Program-made: the position numbers and the translations under genes | The notes under the pieces: generated by a model | What the model saw: the letters and a program-made list of their open reading frames with translations, nothing else | Told to the model about the DNA's origin: nothing | The model's database searches: none | Shown: positions 32,908 to 42,729 of the stretch, piece after piece | How the letters are laid out: each line of letters starts with the position of its first letter | How positions within the stretch are numbered: the stretch's first letter is position 1 | NCBI RefSeq assembly: GCF_023065955.2 | Contig: NW_026622974.1 | Location: 34,131,718 to 34,195,717, forward strand | Direction of reading: 5' to 3' | Length of the DNA stretch: 64,000 nt | From: Ursus arctos | Lineage: Eukaryota; Chordata; Mammalia; Carnivora; Ursidae

Positions 32908-33089
32908 GCTAGATCAAAAGAATATAAATATTCCCTCTCTGGGGTCAGAAGGAGAAGGAAGGGAGTGGTGCTAGGAATTGGAAAGTATATGAGGCTTCTC
33001 TGAGTACAGTTTTTTTTATAGTTGTGAAAGTTTTTGAGCCCTGTCAATATTTCATGTTTTCAAAAATAAAATTATATCAGCAAGAATGA

Positions 33090-33795
33090 AAAAGAGCCTA
33101 AATTTAACTCAGACAAAAACAGATGAACTCAATGTTATATTACAATGATAACACAAGTTTTAAAAGGAGTATTCAGATAACTCTTGAACACATTTCTCTG
33201 ACTGTATACCCTTAGTGAAACATTTTTTTTTCAAGGTAGAAAGAAAAATAATAATGTTGTGAACATTATTTCATAGAATTGTTGATGATTCTTAAAATTG
33301 TTTTTTATGTGAATTGTAAGATAAAGCCAATGGATAAATATATTGGTGGTGTTTATATTCAGCGTTCTCACTGTGGGAGAAGCAATGTATAAATATAGAA
33401 TGGGGAGGGTAAGGAGAAGCCCTAAGGTGAGGTATTGAAGTGGAGTTGACATTGTGAATTTATGATTTTAAAAATATATACATTCCTAGCTCAGTCCACC
33501 AAAGGGGCCCACCCAGAAGCAATTTCACCCAGAAGAAATGAACAGTTTAGTACCTAGATCTTGGTTTTAAAATACCATTCACCACTGAAAGGAACCAGTG
33601 TTCCCTGGAGAAAGGGTTGACTCCAGATCAGATACAGAGAATGTACAAGGTGGGCCCGGAACATTTCATGTAAGAAAGCACCGTAAGTGTCCAGAGAATA
33701 AGCACATGTGAAAAGGACAAAGCAGCAAGCATGAAGGACCAAATAATGGACAATTCGAACATTACGGGGATTAAAAAATTGAAAACAAAATGAAT
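33090..33795. other. Unique sequence
   Basis: No gene or repeat recognised; reversed frames at 33231-33452 and 33554-33742 are featureless. Confidence 0.5.
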
Positions 33796-33799
33796 TGAA

Positions 33800-34480
33800 T
33801 TAAAAAAAAATCCACAAGTACATGGAAATACTGGAGGAGAGAGTCTTCACAAAAGATGCCAACTAATAAATGTAGAAAGAATAATAAAATGAGGAAATCA
33901 TTATTCTGTCGTCTCCAGTGTGGCTCCGACAAGGATCATCGATGCATGCTGAAAGTACTGGTGAAAGTGGGTTGAGGAGTATAATATTCACATTGTATCA
34001 AAAGATCATTCCATAGATTATTTATTAATTATAAAGGGAAAGGGATACTTCTAAAATGAAAAAAAAATTTGGTAGACATTATCTTAAGCAGGTGACCAAA
34101 CTTAGCACAAAACTAGCATGCTGTTGTCTCCTGAAGTGATGCAATGGGATATACACAATAGCATCTGTGTAGTGTTTTTACTGAAAATGTTTAACCTGAC
34201 TAATCATAAGAATATAATCAGATTCAGAGACATTTCACAAAACAATTATCCTGAACTCTTCAAAAATGGCCACTTCATGAAAGGCAAAGCCAAGGTAGAA
34301 AAATGCTTTGGACTAAAATGTCTAAAAAACAGGACAACTGAATAAATACAGGGTATGTAATCCATGATTGGATTCCAAATTTTTTAAATTAGCCAAAAAG
34401 TATATTACAGGGGAAAAAAAACAGGCAAGAAATTACTGGGAGAATTGGGATAATTTGAATATGGACTGATCGTCACACTC
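33800..34480 (+). mobile_element. Ancient repeat, probably an L1ME-type 3' UTR
   Basis: Seen: AATCATTATTCTGTCGTCTCC, CATGCTGTTGTCTCCTGAAG, AATGGGATATACACAATAGC, ATCTGTGTAGTGTTTTTACTG, CTGAACTCTTCAAAAATGGCC, TTCATGAAAGGCAAAGCC, ACAACTGAATAAATACAGGG and GATTGGATTCC. The series matches a common mammalian sequence containing TCATGAAAGACAAAG, GACATGACAACTAAATGCAA and GGATTGGATCCTGG, which I recall from L1ME-type 3' ends. The 75-codon frame at 34118-34345 lies in it. The family name is uncertain. Confidence 0.5.
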
Positions 34481-34484
34481 CCTG

Positions 34485-36880
34485 GAGTATACATCCTTTT
34501 ATTTTAAAACCTTTTTTCAGAACTCAAATGATATGATTTGTATGCACTGGATATCAAAGTTTCAATGATCAAACATCATTAATATTTAAATATACAGGTC
34601 TTCTAAAGCATTTCATTTAATGCTTTTTAAACTGGTTAGAGTGTTTTATTTCACAATGAAAGTATAGTTTCAAGTGTAGAGATTGTTTCACATTTGGTAA
34701 AGATAAAAGCTGACGCTTATATGATTTCTCCTTTTCTCTCTCTGCCCAGCTAATTTAGAATAAATGTTTTACAGCTAGTCGACCCCATAAAAACTCACCA
34801 CAGAAAGCAAATTGAAAAATAACCACAACAAATAAACCAAAGAAGAAAGCTAATTGAAACAATTCATGCATATGGACAAGGGCCTTGGCTTTTTAATTGT
34901 TTCTTCTCTGTAATAATTAGCACGAGACTTTTTTAAATGACAGGTGCTTGTGGTAGCTCAGGATTCAGCCAGTTATCTGAAGGTTATAAGATGAACTCAG
35001 GAATAGGGCACAACATGGGGATAAAGTTCTCAGAACATGGAACCAGGCAGAAAAGTACTGGTGATGACTGGAGCTCAGGAATAGAGCTCCCAGTGATATA
35101 GATGCTACATCCCAAAGTGTGGGTCAACAGTAGGCATTGGTAAATACCCGGTGCTCAAGGTGCCCCTCTTTTTTCTACACCTTTGACAGACATCAGTTTT
35201 CCATTGCCATATTATTTCCCATTGTCTCACTATCTTTTTCAACCCAGTGCTTAAAGTCACCACCAACAATTTGAAAATGCATTTTATATGAAATAAATAA
35301 GGACTACAGTTTAAAAACTCCTCTCGTGTCAGATTAGGCTAGAGTTGCAAGCAGAGGAGAGTCCATATCCCCACAGCTTTGAGAGGAAGTTTGGCAGGCT
35401 AGCAACCAAGCAAGAATGGAACAATGCTCAATACCTTTTAAATTAGAAAGAGAACTAAGGTATGGAAGAGCAACAATACATGTCCTCAAAAGATAATATG
35501 CCAAATGCTTGTCTGCATGAGAGTAAGAGAGCTGCCCCATTTCATAAAGGCAAGTTTCTAATTGGAATATCTGAAAGTGAGTCTGAACCAGATGGCTACA
35601 AAGGTGTTATTTTATTAGAGTTTTTGTGGGGCTGGTGGTATCTGCTAACCTGTGGTGTTTGATGTACATTCAAGGGAATTCTTGATTGTGGTTTCCCTAT
35701 CTGACTCCTTTATAAATAACTCCCATGCTTTGTCACTTTTTGAAATTCTACCGTTATCAATTTTCTTCCAAAACTAGGTTTTTAGGCACAAAATGGGACA
35801 TACTATAAAATAGTTTAAAATTATATGTAAAATGACATGTTTTTGAGAGATGTTTGTGCAGCATTTTTTGTTTGTAAAATATTTTTTATTGCAAACATCC
35901 TATCTAATTATACTTCCTAGTGATTCAGGGGCTGGCTCACCCTTAGGTTACATATGTGAGAACAAGACAGAGAGGTAAATTTGATTTGAGTTCACTAAAC
36001 TTTGCATGCCTCCTAACCAATGAAAATCAAAATAACTTGCCCAAATTATACAGTAAAATCAATCATCCAGCCATGATTAAAACCTTCAGTCTCTAAAGTT
36101 CTAGCTCACTTCACTGAGCCACTCAGCCATTCAGAAGGATTTTATTACTTTGTAATATACTGATTTTTTTCTTGAAAAATTGAAGTCTGTCTTTCAGCTT
36201 CCATTGCAAAGCGTATAGTTGTCAAAATTATAATTGTTGACTATTTAGAAAATAATGAAACCATTTATTTGCTCTGTATCTTCTTTTATTCCTTATATTG
36301 CCACCCCACAACTTGTAAATATAAACATGCCCAAGATTCTTCAATTTTATGAAATCTTCTGCCTCTGTGACCCCACTGATATATTAATTTCTCTTATTTC
36401 AGTCACACTTACTGACAGAGTAGTCTGCATTCACAGCCTTAATTCTGACACTATCCAATCACTTCTCAATCCACTCAGTTTTACTCTCTGCCTCAACCAA
36501 TCAACTGATAAGTTCTGTTCAAGTGTATCAATAGATCTTCATCTTAGATAACTAAAACTTTATACTAATTGCCGTACAACATAGCGCCTATAGTATTGTA
36601 CTGTAATGTGCACTTTAAAACTTGTTAACAGAGTAAATCTCATGCTAAGTTTTTTTTTCACACCACAAAAAATAAAATTAAAAGGACACAAGGAAATTTG
36701 GAGGTACAGATATATCTATTACCTTGTTGGTACCGATGGCTTCACAGGCATTTCATATGCCCAAACCCCTAGAACTGTATACATCAAAGTGTGAAAATTT
36801 TCATCTATCAGTTATACTCAGTGAAGCTGTTTTAGAGACGTGTATCAGTAACCTTAATTATTTCCAACTCCAAATGGCAC
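34485..36880. other. Unique sequence, includes a candidate regulatory block at 34740-34950
   Basis: About 2.4 kb with no certain repeat. Around 34860-34930 are AATTCATGCATATGGACAAG, GCCTTGGC, TTTTTAATTG and TAATAATTAGC, a cluster of POU- and homeodomain-like cores. A weak reversed MIR may lie at 35985-36130 (AATAACTTGCCCAAATTATAC). Frames at 35334-35662 and 36255-36794 have no domains. Confidence 0.45.
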
Positions 36881-36884
36881 TTTA

Positions 36885-37790
36885 AGACTTTACTTATCTT
36901 TCTGGATCTGGCTGATACATCTGACTTTGTTGAGTTCTCTTTGTTGCCTATTTTTGCCTCTGTCCATTACTTTTTTCTCTTTCATGAACTCTTCCTGATT
37001 TGTCTCTCTTCTAAATGTTGGAGTTTCTAGTTCCATTCTTGGTCCACTGCTTTTCTTATGGTAGAGCTTGTCTTTTGATTGTCATCCACTCTCAGAACCT
37101 TAACTACTTCCTGTATGCTAGTGATTTCCAAAACTAAATCCCTACCCATGACCTTTCCTCCAGATTTCAGACTCATGTTTACAAATACCTCTTGGACATT
37201 TCCAATCTTGTGAGATCCATAGGCTAATATTCAAAGTACATTTTACCCTCAATCCTGCTCCTGTTATATTCTCTTTGTCACTTAATGAATCAGCATTTAC
37301 CAAATCTTAAATCTGAGTGCTTTGCTAGCTTTCTCCTTGCCCTTATTGTCCATATTCAATTAATCAAGTTCCTTCACTTATATGTCCTAAATATTTATTA
37401 ATCTTCTCTGCATCTACTCTCTCAAGTATAGTTTAATTTTCTCAGATAATTTTAATTCTGTTCTAGTTGAGTTTCTTCTAGTCTTGACTTCTTCAAATTC
37501 ATTCATTGCACCAAAACTATAATAACCTATGTAAAACAAAATCTGACAATCACTCTCCTTCTTACAGTCCCCAAAGTTTCCCTATGGCTTACAGAATAAA
37601 GTCCAAGTTTATAATGGTGGTAAAAAGGAGTTTTACAACCTGGCTTCAATCTGCCGTTGCCAAAGATGCCTGATACTCCCTGCTTCACAACTTCTTTAGC
37701 AATACCAAAATGTTTATAATTTCCCATCCACACAAAACTTTATCAGGCCTTGTCTGTTGGCTCTGTCTGGAGCACTCTTCTGGTTTTTCC
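36885..37790 (+). mobile_element. LINE2 3' half, diverged
   Basis: Seen: TTCTAGTTCCATTCTTGGTCC, CCTGTATGCTAGTGATTTCC, GACAATCACTCTCCTTCTTAC, CCAAAGTTTCCCTATGGCTT, ACAGAATAAAGTCCAAG and CTCTGTCTGGAGCACTCTTC. These match the L2 order (CCATTCTTGGCCC, GATGACTCCCAAAT, AACCCTCCAATGGCTTCCC, AGAGTAAAAGCCAAAGTCC, CTGCCTGGAATGCTCTTC). The true L2 3' end is not present. Confidence 0.82.
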
Positions 37791-37794
37791 CCTG

Positions 37795-38175
37795 TGGCAG
37801 TCAATAGTACTATTCACCACTATTTCCAAATATTCTCCTCTGGGTACATGGTTGGATAGTACTCCCTCCCCCACTGAAGTTAGCCATGATAATGTGACTT
37901 GCTTTGGCCAATGAAAAGTGAGTAAAAGCAGTGTGTGTCACATCCAAGCATAAGCTTTTATGGAGCAGATGTATGATTTTCCATCTTTCTTCCTCCTGTC
38001 ATGGCACCTAACAACATTACAGATGATGGACTATCAGCATCAGTCCCTGAGTAAGGGTTAAAGTCCTGAGATGGACATGAAGCATAAGAGACCAATAAAC
38101 CTGTGTTGTTTTCAGCCCTTAAGAATTTTGAGATATTTATTACTGCAGCATATTCTAACCTATCCTGACACACAT
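37795..38175 (+). mobile_element. LTR-like repeat, family unresolved
   Basis: Seen: GATAATGTGACTTGCTTTGGCC, AATGAAAAGTGAGTAAAAGC, AGTGTGTGTCACATCC, AGACCAATAAACCTGTGTTG, AATTTTGAGATATTTATTAC and CTGCAGCATATTCTAACC. This resembles an old mammalian LTR-like repeat (ACTAGTTCTGGCCAATGG, AGAAGTGATGTGTGCCACTTCC, AATAAACCTTTATTG, GCCACTGAGATTT). The AATAAA near 38093 would be its polyadenylation signal. Confidence 0.5.
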
Positions 38176-38238
38176 TCCTTATTCTACCTTTTTTTTTAAT
38201 CTAATTATTACTTATGCTTCAAATTTTACTTGGTTATT

Positions 38239-38289
38239 ATTTCCTTGAATTTCTAGGGTATTTCCTTGAATTTCTAGGGTATTTCCTTA
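38239..38289 (+). repeat. 21-bp tandem duplication, 2.4 copies
   Basis: Two identical 21-bp units (ATTTCCTTGAATTTCTAGGGT), at 38239-38259 and 38260-38280, then a 9-base partial third. A local minisatellite-like duplication just left of a MIR fragment. Confidence 0.95.
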
Positions 38290-38395
38290 AGTGTAAAATG
38301 GGGATAATAGAGCTGCTGTAGGCTTAGAAGTGTTAATTCATATAAAATACTTAAAATGGTAATTATCTAGCTATTAGCTTAATAAGATGTGCCTA
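38285..38395 (+). mobile_element. MIR 3' half
   Basis: Seen: AAGTGTAAAATGGGGATAAT, AGAGCTGCTGTAGGCTTAG and GTTAATTCATATAAAATACTTAAAATGG. These match MIR (ATCTGTAAAATGGGGATAATA, then TGAGTTAATACATGTAAAGCGC). Confidence 0.6.
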
Positions 38396-38599
38396 TTTAT
38401 GGGGTTGCTATTATTCTGTAACTGTGTCAGTTACCTGATCTCCATATCTCTCCATTTTGCATTTCATGTATATACATAACTCTTATATCCTTTATAAAAT
38501 AGCAAGTTAACCAATATCTTTCCCTAAATAGCTCTCTTTATTAAAATGCCAACCTTATAATAGCTAGTTTCAGGACTAGTAATGTCCAGAATAAAAAAG

Positions 38600-38825
38600 G
38601 AGGTGGTGTAGAAACTGTAGTCAGACTTCAGCAACATTGAGTAGTCAAGGTTTGTTCATGCAGTTAATGTCTCTGAGCTTTAGTTTCTTCAGTTATAATA
38701 CAGAAATAGTAATATATAAAGGTTTTTTTTAATTTCAGGATTGAAGTAAAGCACACATACATAGAGTTTAGCACCATACCTGCTACACAGTAATTTCTCA
38801 GTATGTGGTTATCATTCCTAGTTAC
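38600..38825 (+). mobile_element. MIR, nearly full length
   Basis: Seen: GAAACTGTAGTCAGACTTC, TTAATGTCTCTGAGCTTTAG, TTTCTTCAGTTATAATACAG, GGATTGAAGTAAAGCACACA, AGTTTAGCACCATACCTGC and TACACAGTAATTTCTCAGTA. MIR order throughout. Confidence 0.75.
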
Positions 38826-38834
38826 TGTTATGCT

Positions 38835-38972
38835 GTGAATAGATTGTAACTTTGCCTTGCCTCCGCTACAATTTACAAGACTAGGAGCTGCCTAGGGGCA
38901 AGTATCCCCATCGCATTCCATTTACCCAAAATGCCACATATAGTGCTCAGTAAATATGTACTGAATTCTGCT
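38835..38972 (+). mobile_element. LINE2 3' end
   Basis: Seen: ACTAGGAGCTGCCTAGGGGC, AAGTATCCCCATCGCATTCC, GCCACATATAGTGCTCAGTA and AATATGTACTGAATTC. It matches the terminal L2 text (GTAAGCTCCTTGAGGGC, GTATCCCCAGC, GGCACATAGTAGGCGCTCAATAAATATTTGTTGAAT). Confidence 0.7.
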
Positions 38973-38974
38973 GA

Positions 38975-39400
38975 CTTTTTAATCAAATGTCTTGCTTACT
39001 AACCTAGACTCATAAGGTAAGTCATCATGTTGAGGACAGAGTGAAGGCTACATTTGGAGATGGCACAAATCCCAGTCCTCTTGTAGCTGGGAGAGAGCCA
39101 CCTTTGGTCTATAAAATTACCCCTCCATCTGAACTGTTGGGAGTTGCCACCTATGATGTTGCTGACTGTTCACAGATACTAAGCACACATTTGTATCAGG
39201 AGAACAATAAGTGTGTCTTCTGGACAATGAGATACTGGAGCACCTTATCTGCAAGCTTCAGCCAGCTGGAGAATTCAAAACATCTGGAGGTTGAAATCTC
39301 TGCTCCCATTTTAAGGTGCAGCAATAAACACAGACTGCCTGAAAGTATTTGTTGAGCTCTACATGAAGCCAACCAGTGCAGTGACTGATAAAAGACTATA
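38975..39400. other. Unique sequence with a 104-codon frame
   Basis: A plus-strand open frame at 39041-39355 (104 codons) overlaps a minus-strand one at 39196-39447. No domain, signal peptide or family likeness is visible, and the frame is not framed by clear splice sites. Treated as chance. Confidence 0.45.
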
Positions 39401-39412
39401 AGTTGAGGAATT

Positions 39413-39611
39413 CCAGGGACACCTGGGTCAACCAGTTGGTTAAGCATCTGACTTGATTTCAGCTCAGGTCATGATCTCAGGGTCATGAGATTCAGCCCCA
39501 CACATGGGGCTCTGAGCTCTGTGAGGACTCTGGTTGTCCCTCTCCCTCCCCCTCTGCCCTCCCCACCTCTCAAATAAATAAATACATAAATAAGACCTTT
39601 AAAAAAACAAA
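39413..39611 (+). mobile_element. Older can-SINE with short target-site duplication
   Basis: Seen: CAGGGACACCTGGGTCAACC, GGTTAAGCATCTGACTTGAT, TTCAGCTCAGGTCATGATCT, AGCCCCACACATGGGGCTCT, CTCAAATAAATAAATACATA, short A tail. TTGAGGAATT is at 39403-39412 and 39612-39621. Confidence 0.96.
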
Positions 39612-39624
39612 TTGAGGAATTTTG

Positions 39625-40935
39625 CCACTTACTATAGAAAACCTCATGGAAATAATTAGCATAGAAATTTGACAATTGGGGAAACTGGCTATAAAAGTAC
39701 AATATATTTTGTCTGTATTTCATGCTTTGAATTATTTTCAGCATAGAGTAGGAGCATGGTAAGCTTTAAAACAATCTATAGAAACACAATAACCTATAGA
39801 ACAACCACAACCAGGAGGGGGAAAAAAAAGACAAAACTCAGAATAATTGGATGCAGTTCAATAAACCACACAGAAAAATTAATTCATCAGTAGGCTCTGA
39901 CAAACTAGTATTGAACAAAGAGAATTTGTGATTCTTTTTCCATGCTGCATGGCTCAGATAAAGAAATCCTTGCGACTAAGGTCACATAAATATTCTGACA
40001 GTCAACTGGGAAACAGATCATTTGTCCTTTTTGACGTGATGCATGACTTGTTCAGTTTGCTCTTTAAATACTGTAATCATTGCAGGTATCTCAAAGATAC
40101 CTGCAGGAAAGAAAAACAAAGACCAGTCTTCATCTACATAGTGAAGATATGCCATTTGGCAAGACACCAGCCCTCCAGATCACACCAGCACTTTTGACTT
40201 TTGACCATCAATGACAATGCTGCAGCCAATAAGGAGCTGAGCATTGAGTCCTGAGGAATCTATGTGATCTTCATGTTCTGCTTCCTTGTGCAAATGTATT
40301 CATATTTCTTACCTACCTGATCACACATAGGTTCCAATTATAGTAGCTAGTATGAAGACTTTGGATTTTATGAAAATGTTTGCATTAGCCAAAATAAATA
40401 CATGCATACATTAATTTTTTAAGGTACATTTTTCTTTGTCTAGTTTGCATTTTGTTTATTTTGTCAGGCACAAGAAAAATTCTTTTTGGCCAAAAAAAGA
40501 AGTATTCAAAAAGAAAACATGGAATAAAAAGAAACAGTTGCTAGAACATTTTATTCAGATCTTTTCCTGAAACTTTATCTGGAAAGTCATTTTAGAAAAC
40601 ATAACACATAATCTGCTAAAAATTTTAAAAGTGACTGGGAATTTTTATTATCAATTCTGATGTTCTGACCAAAACTTTCTTTTCTACCTCTAAGGGCCAA
40701 ATTCTGCATTGACAAATGCTTTTATTCCCACAGCCTCTCTGTTTTTCATTGTGGATAAAGTTATTCCAAGATTTTAGGAATTGGATGACTTTTTGATTCC
40801 TAATGATTTTGTGAGAGATGATATCCTATGAAGAGAGCAGTGAACTGAGATCTAATCTCTCCAGTATTTTTTTTCCTATCTCAAACAATTAGATTTCGTT
40901 GGCACCATAAAAATGCTTGATTCTTACCTATATTG
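39625..40935. other. Unique non-coding sequence
   Basis: About 1.3 kb without recognised repeats. The 89-codon frame at 39928-40197 shows no domain. A small perfect dyad, AGGTATCTCAAAGATACCT, lies at 40085-40103. Confidence 0.5.
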
Positions 40936-40937
40936 CA

Positions 40938-41375
40938 TAGTGTGGCAGAATGGAAGAGAAAAAAAATGTTGGGCTTTAAAATTAAATTGGAATTGAGTTC
41001 TAACTCAGCCTCTTACTAGTTGCATGAAAGCTATATAACTACTCAGAAATCTAGTTTCCTTCCCTTTCCTTACCCCCTTCCCTTCTCTTTTCCTTCCCTT
41101 CCCTTCTTCTTTCCTTTCCTTCCTCTTTCCTTTCCTTTGTCCTTCTTTCTTTCTCTTTTTTCTCTTTTTTTCTTCCCTGCCTCTCTCTCTCTCCCGCTAC
41201 CTCCCTCTCTTGCTCCCTTCCTTCCTCCCTCTCTTCCTTTCTTCTTTCTTTCATGTCTCACCTTTTCTCCCTATCTATTTACCATCTATCTAAGTTAGAA
41301 CTGTCTACATTAAAAGATTATTGGGAAGAATAAGCATGTGACAGCACATTGGACAGTGTCTGGAATGGCATTAGT
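40938..41375 (+). mobile_element. MIR split by a pyrimidine tract
   Basis: Seen left: GTGGCAGAATGGAAGAGAAA, GGAATTGAGTTCTAACTCAGC, TCTTACTAGTTGCATGAAAG and AGAAATCTAGTTTCCTTCCC. Seen right of the tract: TATTGGGAAGAATAAGCATG, TGACAGCACATTGGACAGTG and TCTGGAATGGCATTAG. The left piece ends and the tract starts just where MIR has its own CTCAGTTTCCTCATCTG. Confidence 0.7.
41055..41252 (+). repeat. Polypyrimidine low-complexity tract, about 200 bp
   Basis: Almost pure C/T on the plus strand (units such as CTTTC, CCTTC, TCTCTC) with only a handful of purines. It begins at the CAGTTTCC site of a MIR. The open frames through it (92 codons plus, 63-67 codons minus, rich in Glu/Lys/Arg) are artefacts of composition. 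Such mirror-like homopurine-homopyrimidine tracts can form triplex DNA. Confidence 0.95.
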
Positions 41376-41446
41376 TTATGTTCATTTCACCATTTTGCCA
41401 TCTGAGCAGTTCCAATTTGTTGATGAGCAGAACATCTAAGTAAGCT

Positions 41447-41592
41447 TTTCGTACTTTGGCATGCATCAGAGTCACCTGGAAGTCTTGTTAAACACAGATT
41501 CCTGAGCTTCACCTCCAGAAAAGTAGGTCTTGGGTTAGGCCTGAGAATTTGTGTTTCTAACAAATACCCAGGTGATGTTGGTGCTGCTGGTC
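41447..41592. mobile_element. MER5A DNA transposon
   Basis: Seen: TGGCATGCATCAGAGTCACC, TGGAAGTCTTGTTAAACACAG, GTAGGTCTTGGGTTAGGCCT, GAGAATTTGTGTTTCTAAC and GTGATGTTGGTGCTGCTGGTCC. A close match to most of MER5A (about 190 bp consensus), missing only the outer ends. Confidence 0.88.
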
Positions 41593-41599
41593 CATTGAC

Positions 41600-42030
41600 A
41601 CAACTTAAGTGTCATTGATCATTCTAACAGATGGCAAACAAGTTTTATCTCTTGGGCCAACTCCAGTTGATTGGTGTGCTCTACTGAGTTCTAAGGCCAT
41701 GATAGGCCAGAAGATTGTGTTTTTGAAGTGCTGAATATTTAATATCTCTACCCATCCTGCAATAACTTTTTTCCTCTTCCACTTGTCCATTTCTCAAAAT
41801 GCTAAGTCAGTCTTAAGTTCCAGCAACCACATACCATATGACCAATCCTCATATATAATCAACATGATTCAGAATTGCTTCATCTACTTCCTGGTACCAG
41901 ACCGCCTTTCAAACCCAAAGATACCTATGGACATGAGGGATAAATGCCCATACATGTCCATCAGCCACAGAGAACTCATAAAGTCCAGAAAAATAAGTAG
42001 TAACAACAAAATAAAAAGAAGCAATAACAT
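41600..42030. other. Unique sequence
   Basis: Nothing recognised; the 93-codon frame at 41783-42064 runs partly into the next MIR and is not a gene. Confidence 0.5.
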
Positions 42031-42034
42031 ATCT

Positions 42035-42230
42035 ATGGGCCAGACCCTAAAAGAAATACTTTAATAAACATTATTTAATTCTCCCAACAATTCTATGAAA
42101 TAAATATATGTATCCCAGTTTAGAAATAAATGATGGTTAGAAGAGTTTTCCCAAATAACTTTCCCAGGGTCATCCAGAAGGTATGTTAAATATTTCTAAT
42201 CCCAAAGTCTGTGTTTTTAATCTCTATAGA
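42035..42230 (-). mobile_element. MIR, reversed
   Basis: Seen: ACATTATTTAATTCTCCCAAC, AATTCTATGAAATAAATATATG, TATCCCAGTTTAGAAATAAATG, TTCCCAGGGTCATCCAGAAG and CCCAAAGTCTGTG. This is the reversed MIR order (CTCATTTAATCCTCACAACAACCC, ATCCCCATTTTACAGATGAG, CCCAAGGTCACACAGCTAG). Confidence 0.8.
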
Positions 42231-42537
42231 TGTAGGAGGTAAAAGCACTGAAGCACTTTCTCTGGTTATTAAGAAAAAACCTGTTGTCTTTTTGGGGTTA
42301 GGATTTGTTTTGGTTGGTGTTTTTTTTTTTTTATAAAATGGATGAGATCCATCATTTTCATGTGTCATATTTAAGTGAAGTATTGGATACCATATAAATG
42401 GAGGTCTATGCAATTGTAGATCACCTCGCCTAAATATAAACCATGTATATGTGTTCTAGCTTAGTATTCTTCAATAGTATTCTTTGTTATCAACCGTTCT
42501 TCCTATAGAAGTACCTCATGTAAAAAACAACACACTT

Positions 42538-42710
42538 CTTTTTTGAAAGAGGGGAGGGAGGGGCAGAGGGAGAGAAAGAGAGAGAATCTTAAGCAGGCTC
42601 CACTCCCAGCATGGCACCCAGTGTGGGGCTCAGTCTCACAACCCTGAGATCATGACCTGAGCCAAAATCAGAGTCAGACAGCTTAACCGACTAAACCACC
42701 CAAACACCCC
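42538..42710 (-). mobile_element. Older can-SINE, reversed, tail lost
   Basis: Seen: AGAGAGAATCTTAAGCAGGC, ACTCCCAGCATGGCACCCAG, GTGGGGCTCAGTCTCACAAC, CTGAGATCATGACCTGAGCC, CGACTAAACCACCCAAACACC. The usual ATTTATTT tail is missing at the left. AAAAACAACACA (from 42523) and AAAAACCAACACA (from 42711) are the probable target duplication. Confidence 0.93.
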
Positions 42711-42729
42711 AAAAACCAACACATCTTAA

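Larger units (their letters stand above)
32275..33085 (+). mobile_element. Old L1M 3' region, interrupted by a microsatellite and a can-SINE
   Basis: Seen: GACCCAGAGATTCCACTATT, AAGAATTTACCCCAAGGGAT, AAATATTGGAAACCACCCAAG, TCCATAGCAGGCTGGTTGAG, ACTATTTTACAGAAGAGTTG, AAAAAAGCAAGGTGCTGAGG and, after the SINE, TCTCTGGGGTCAGAAGGAGA and TTCAAAAATAAAATTATATC. This follows the 3' part of L1MC/L1MD/L1ME elements. Confidence 0.85.

Noticed and set aside
34118..34345. 75-codon frame reading like a small basic protein
   Set aside because: It lies in an ancient repeat whose text recurs elsewhere in mammalian genomes.
38239..38289. CRISPR-like direct repeats
   Set aside because: Adjacent 21-bp tandem units without spacers in a mammalian genome; this is slippage, not a CRISPR array.
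39041..39355. 104-codon frame with balanced amino-acid use, considered as an exon
   Set aside because: No convincing splice sites, no recognised domain, and an equally long reversed frame overlaps it.
41020..41298. Serine/proline/leucine-rich plus-strand frame and Arg/Glu/Lys-rich minus-strand frames
   Set aside because: Purely the result of the polypyrimidine tract; simple-sequence DNA lacks stops in these frames.
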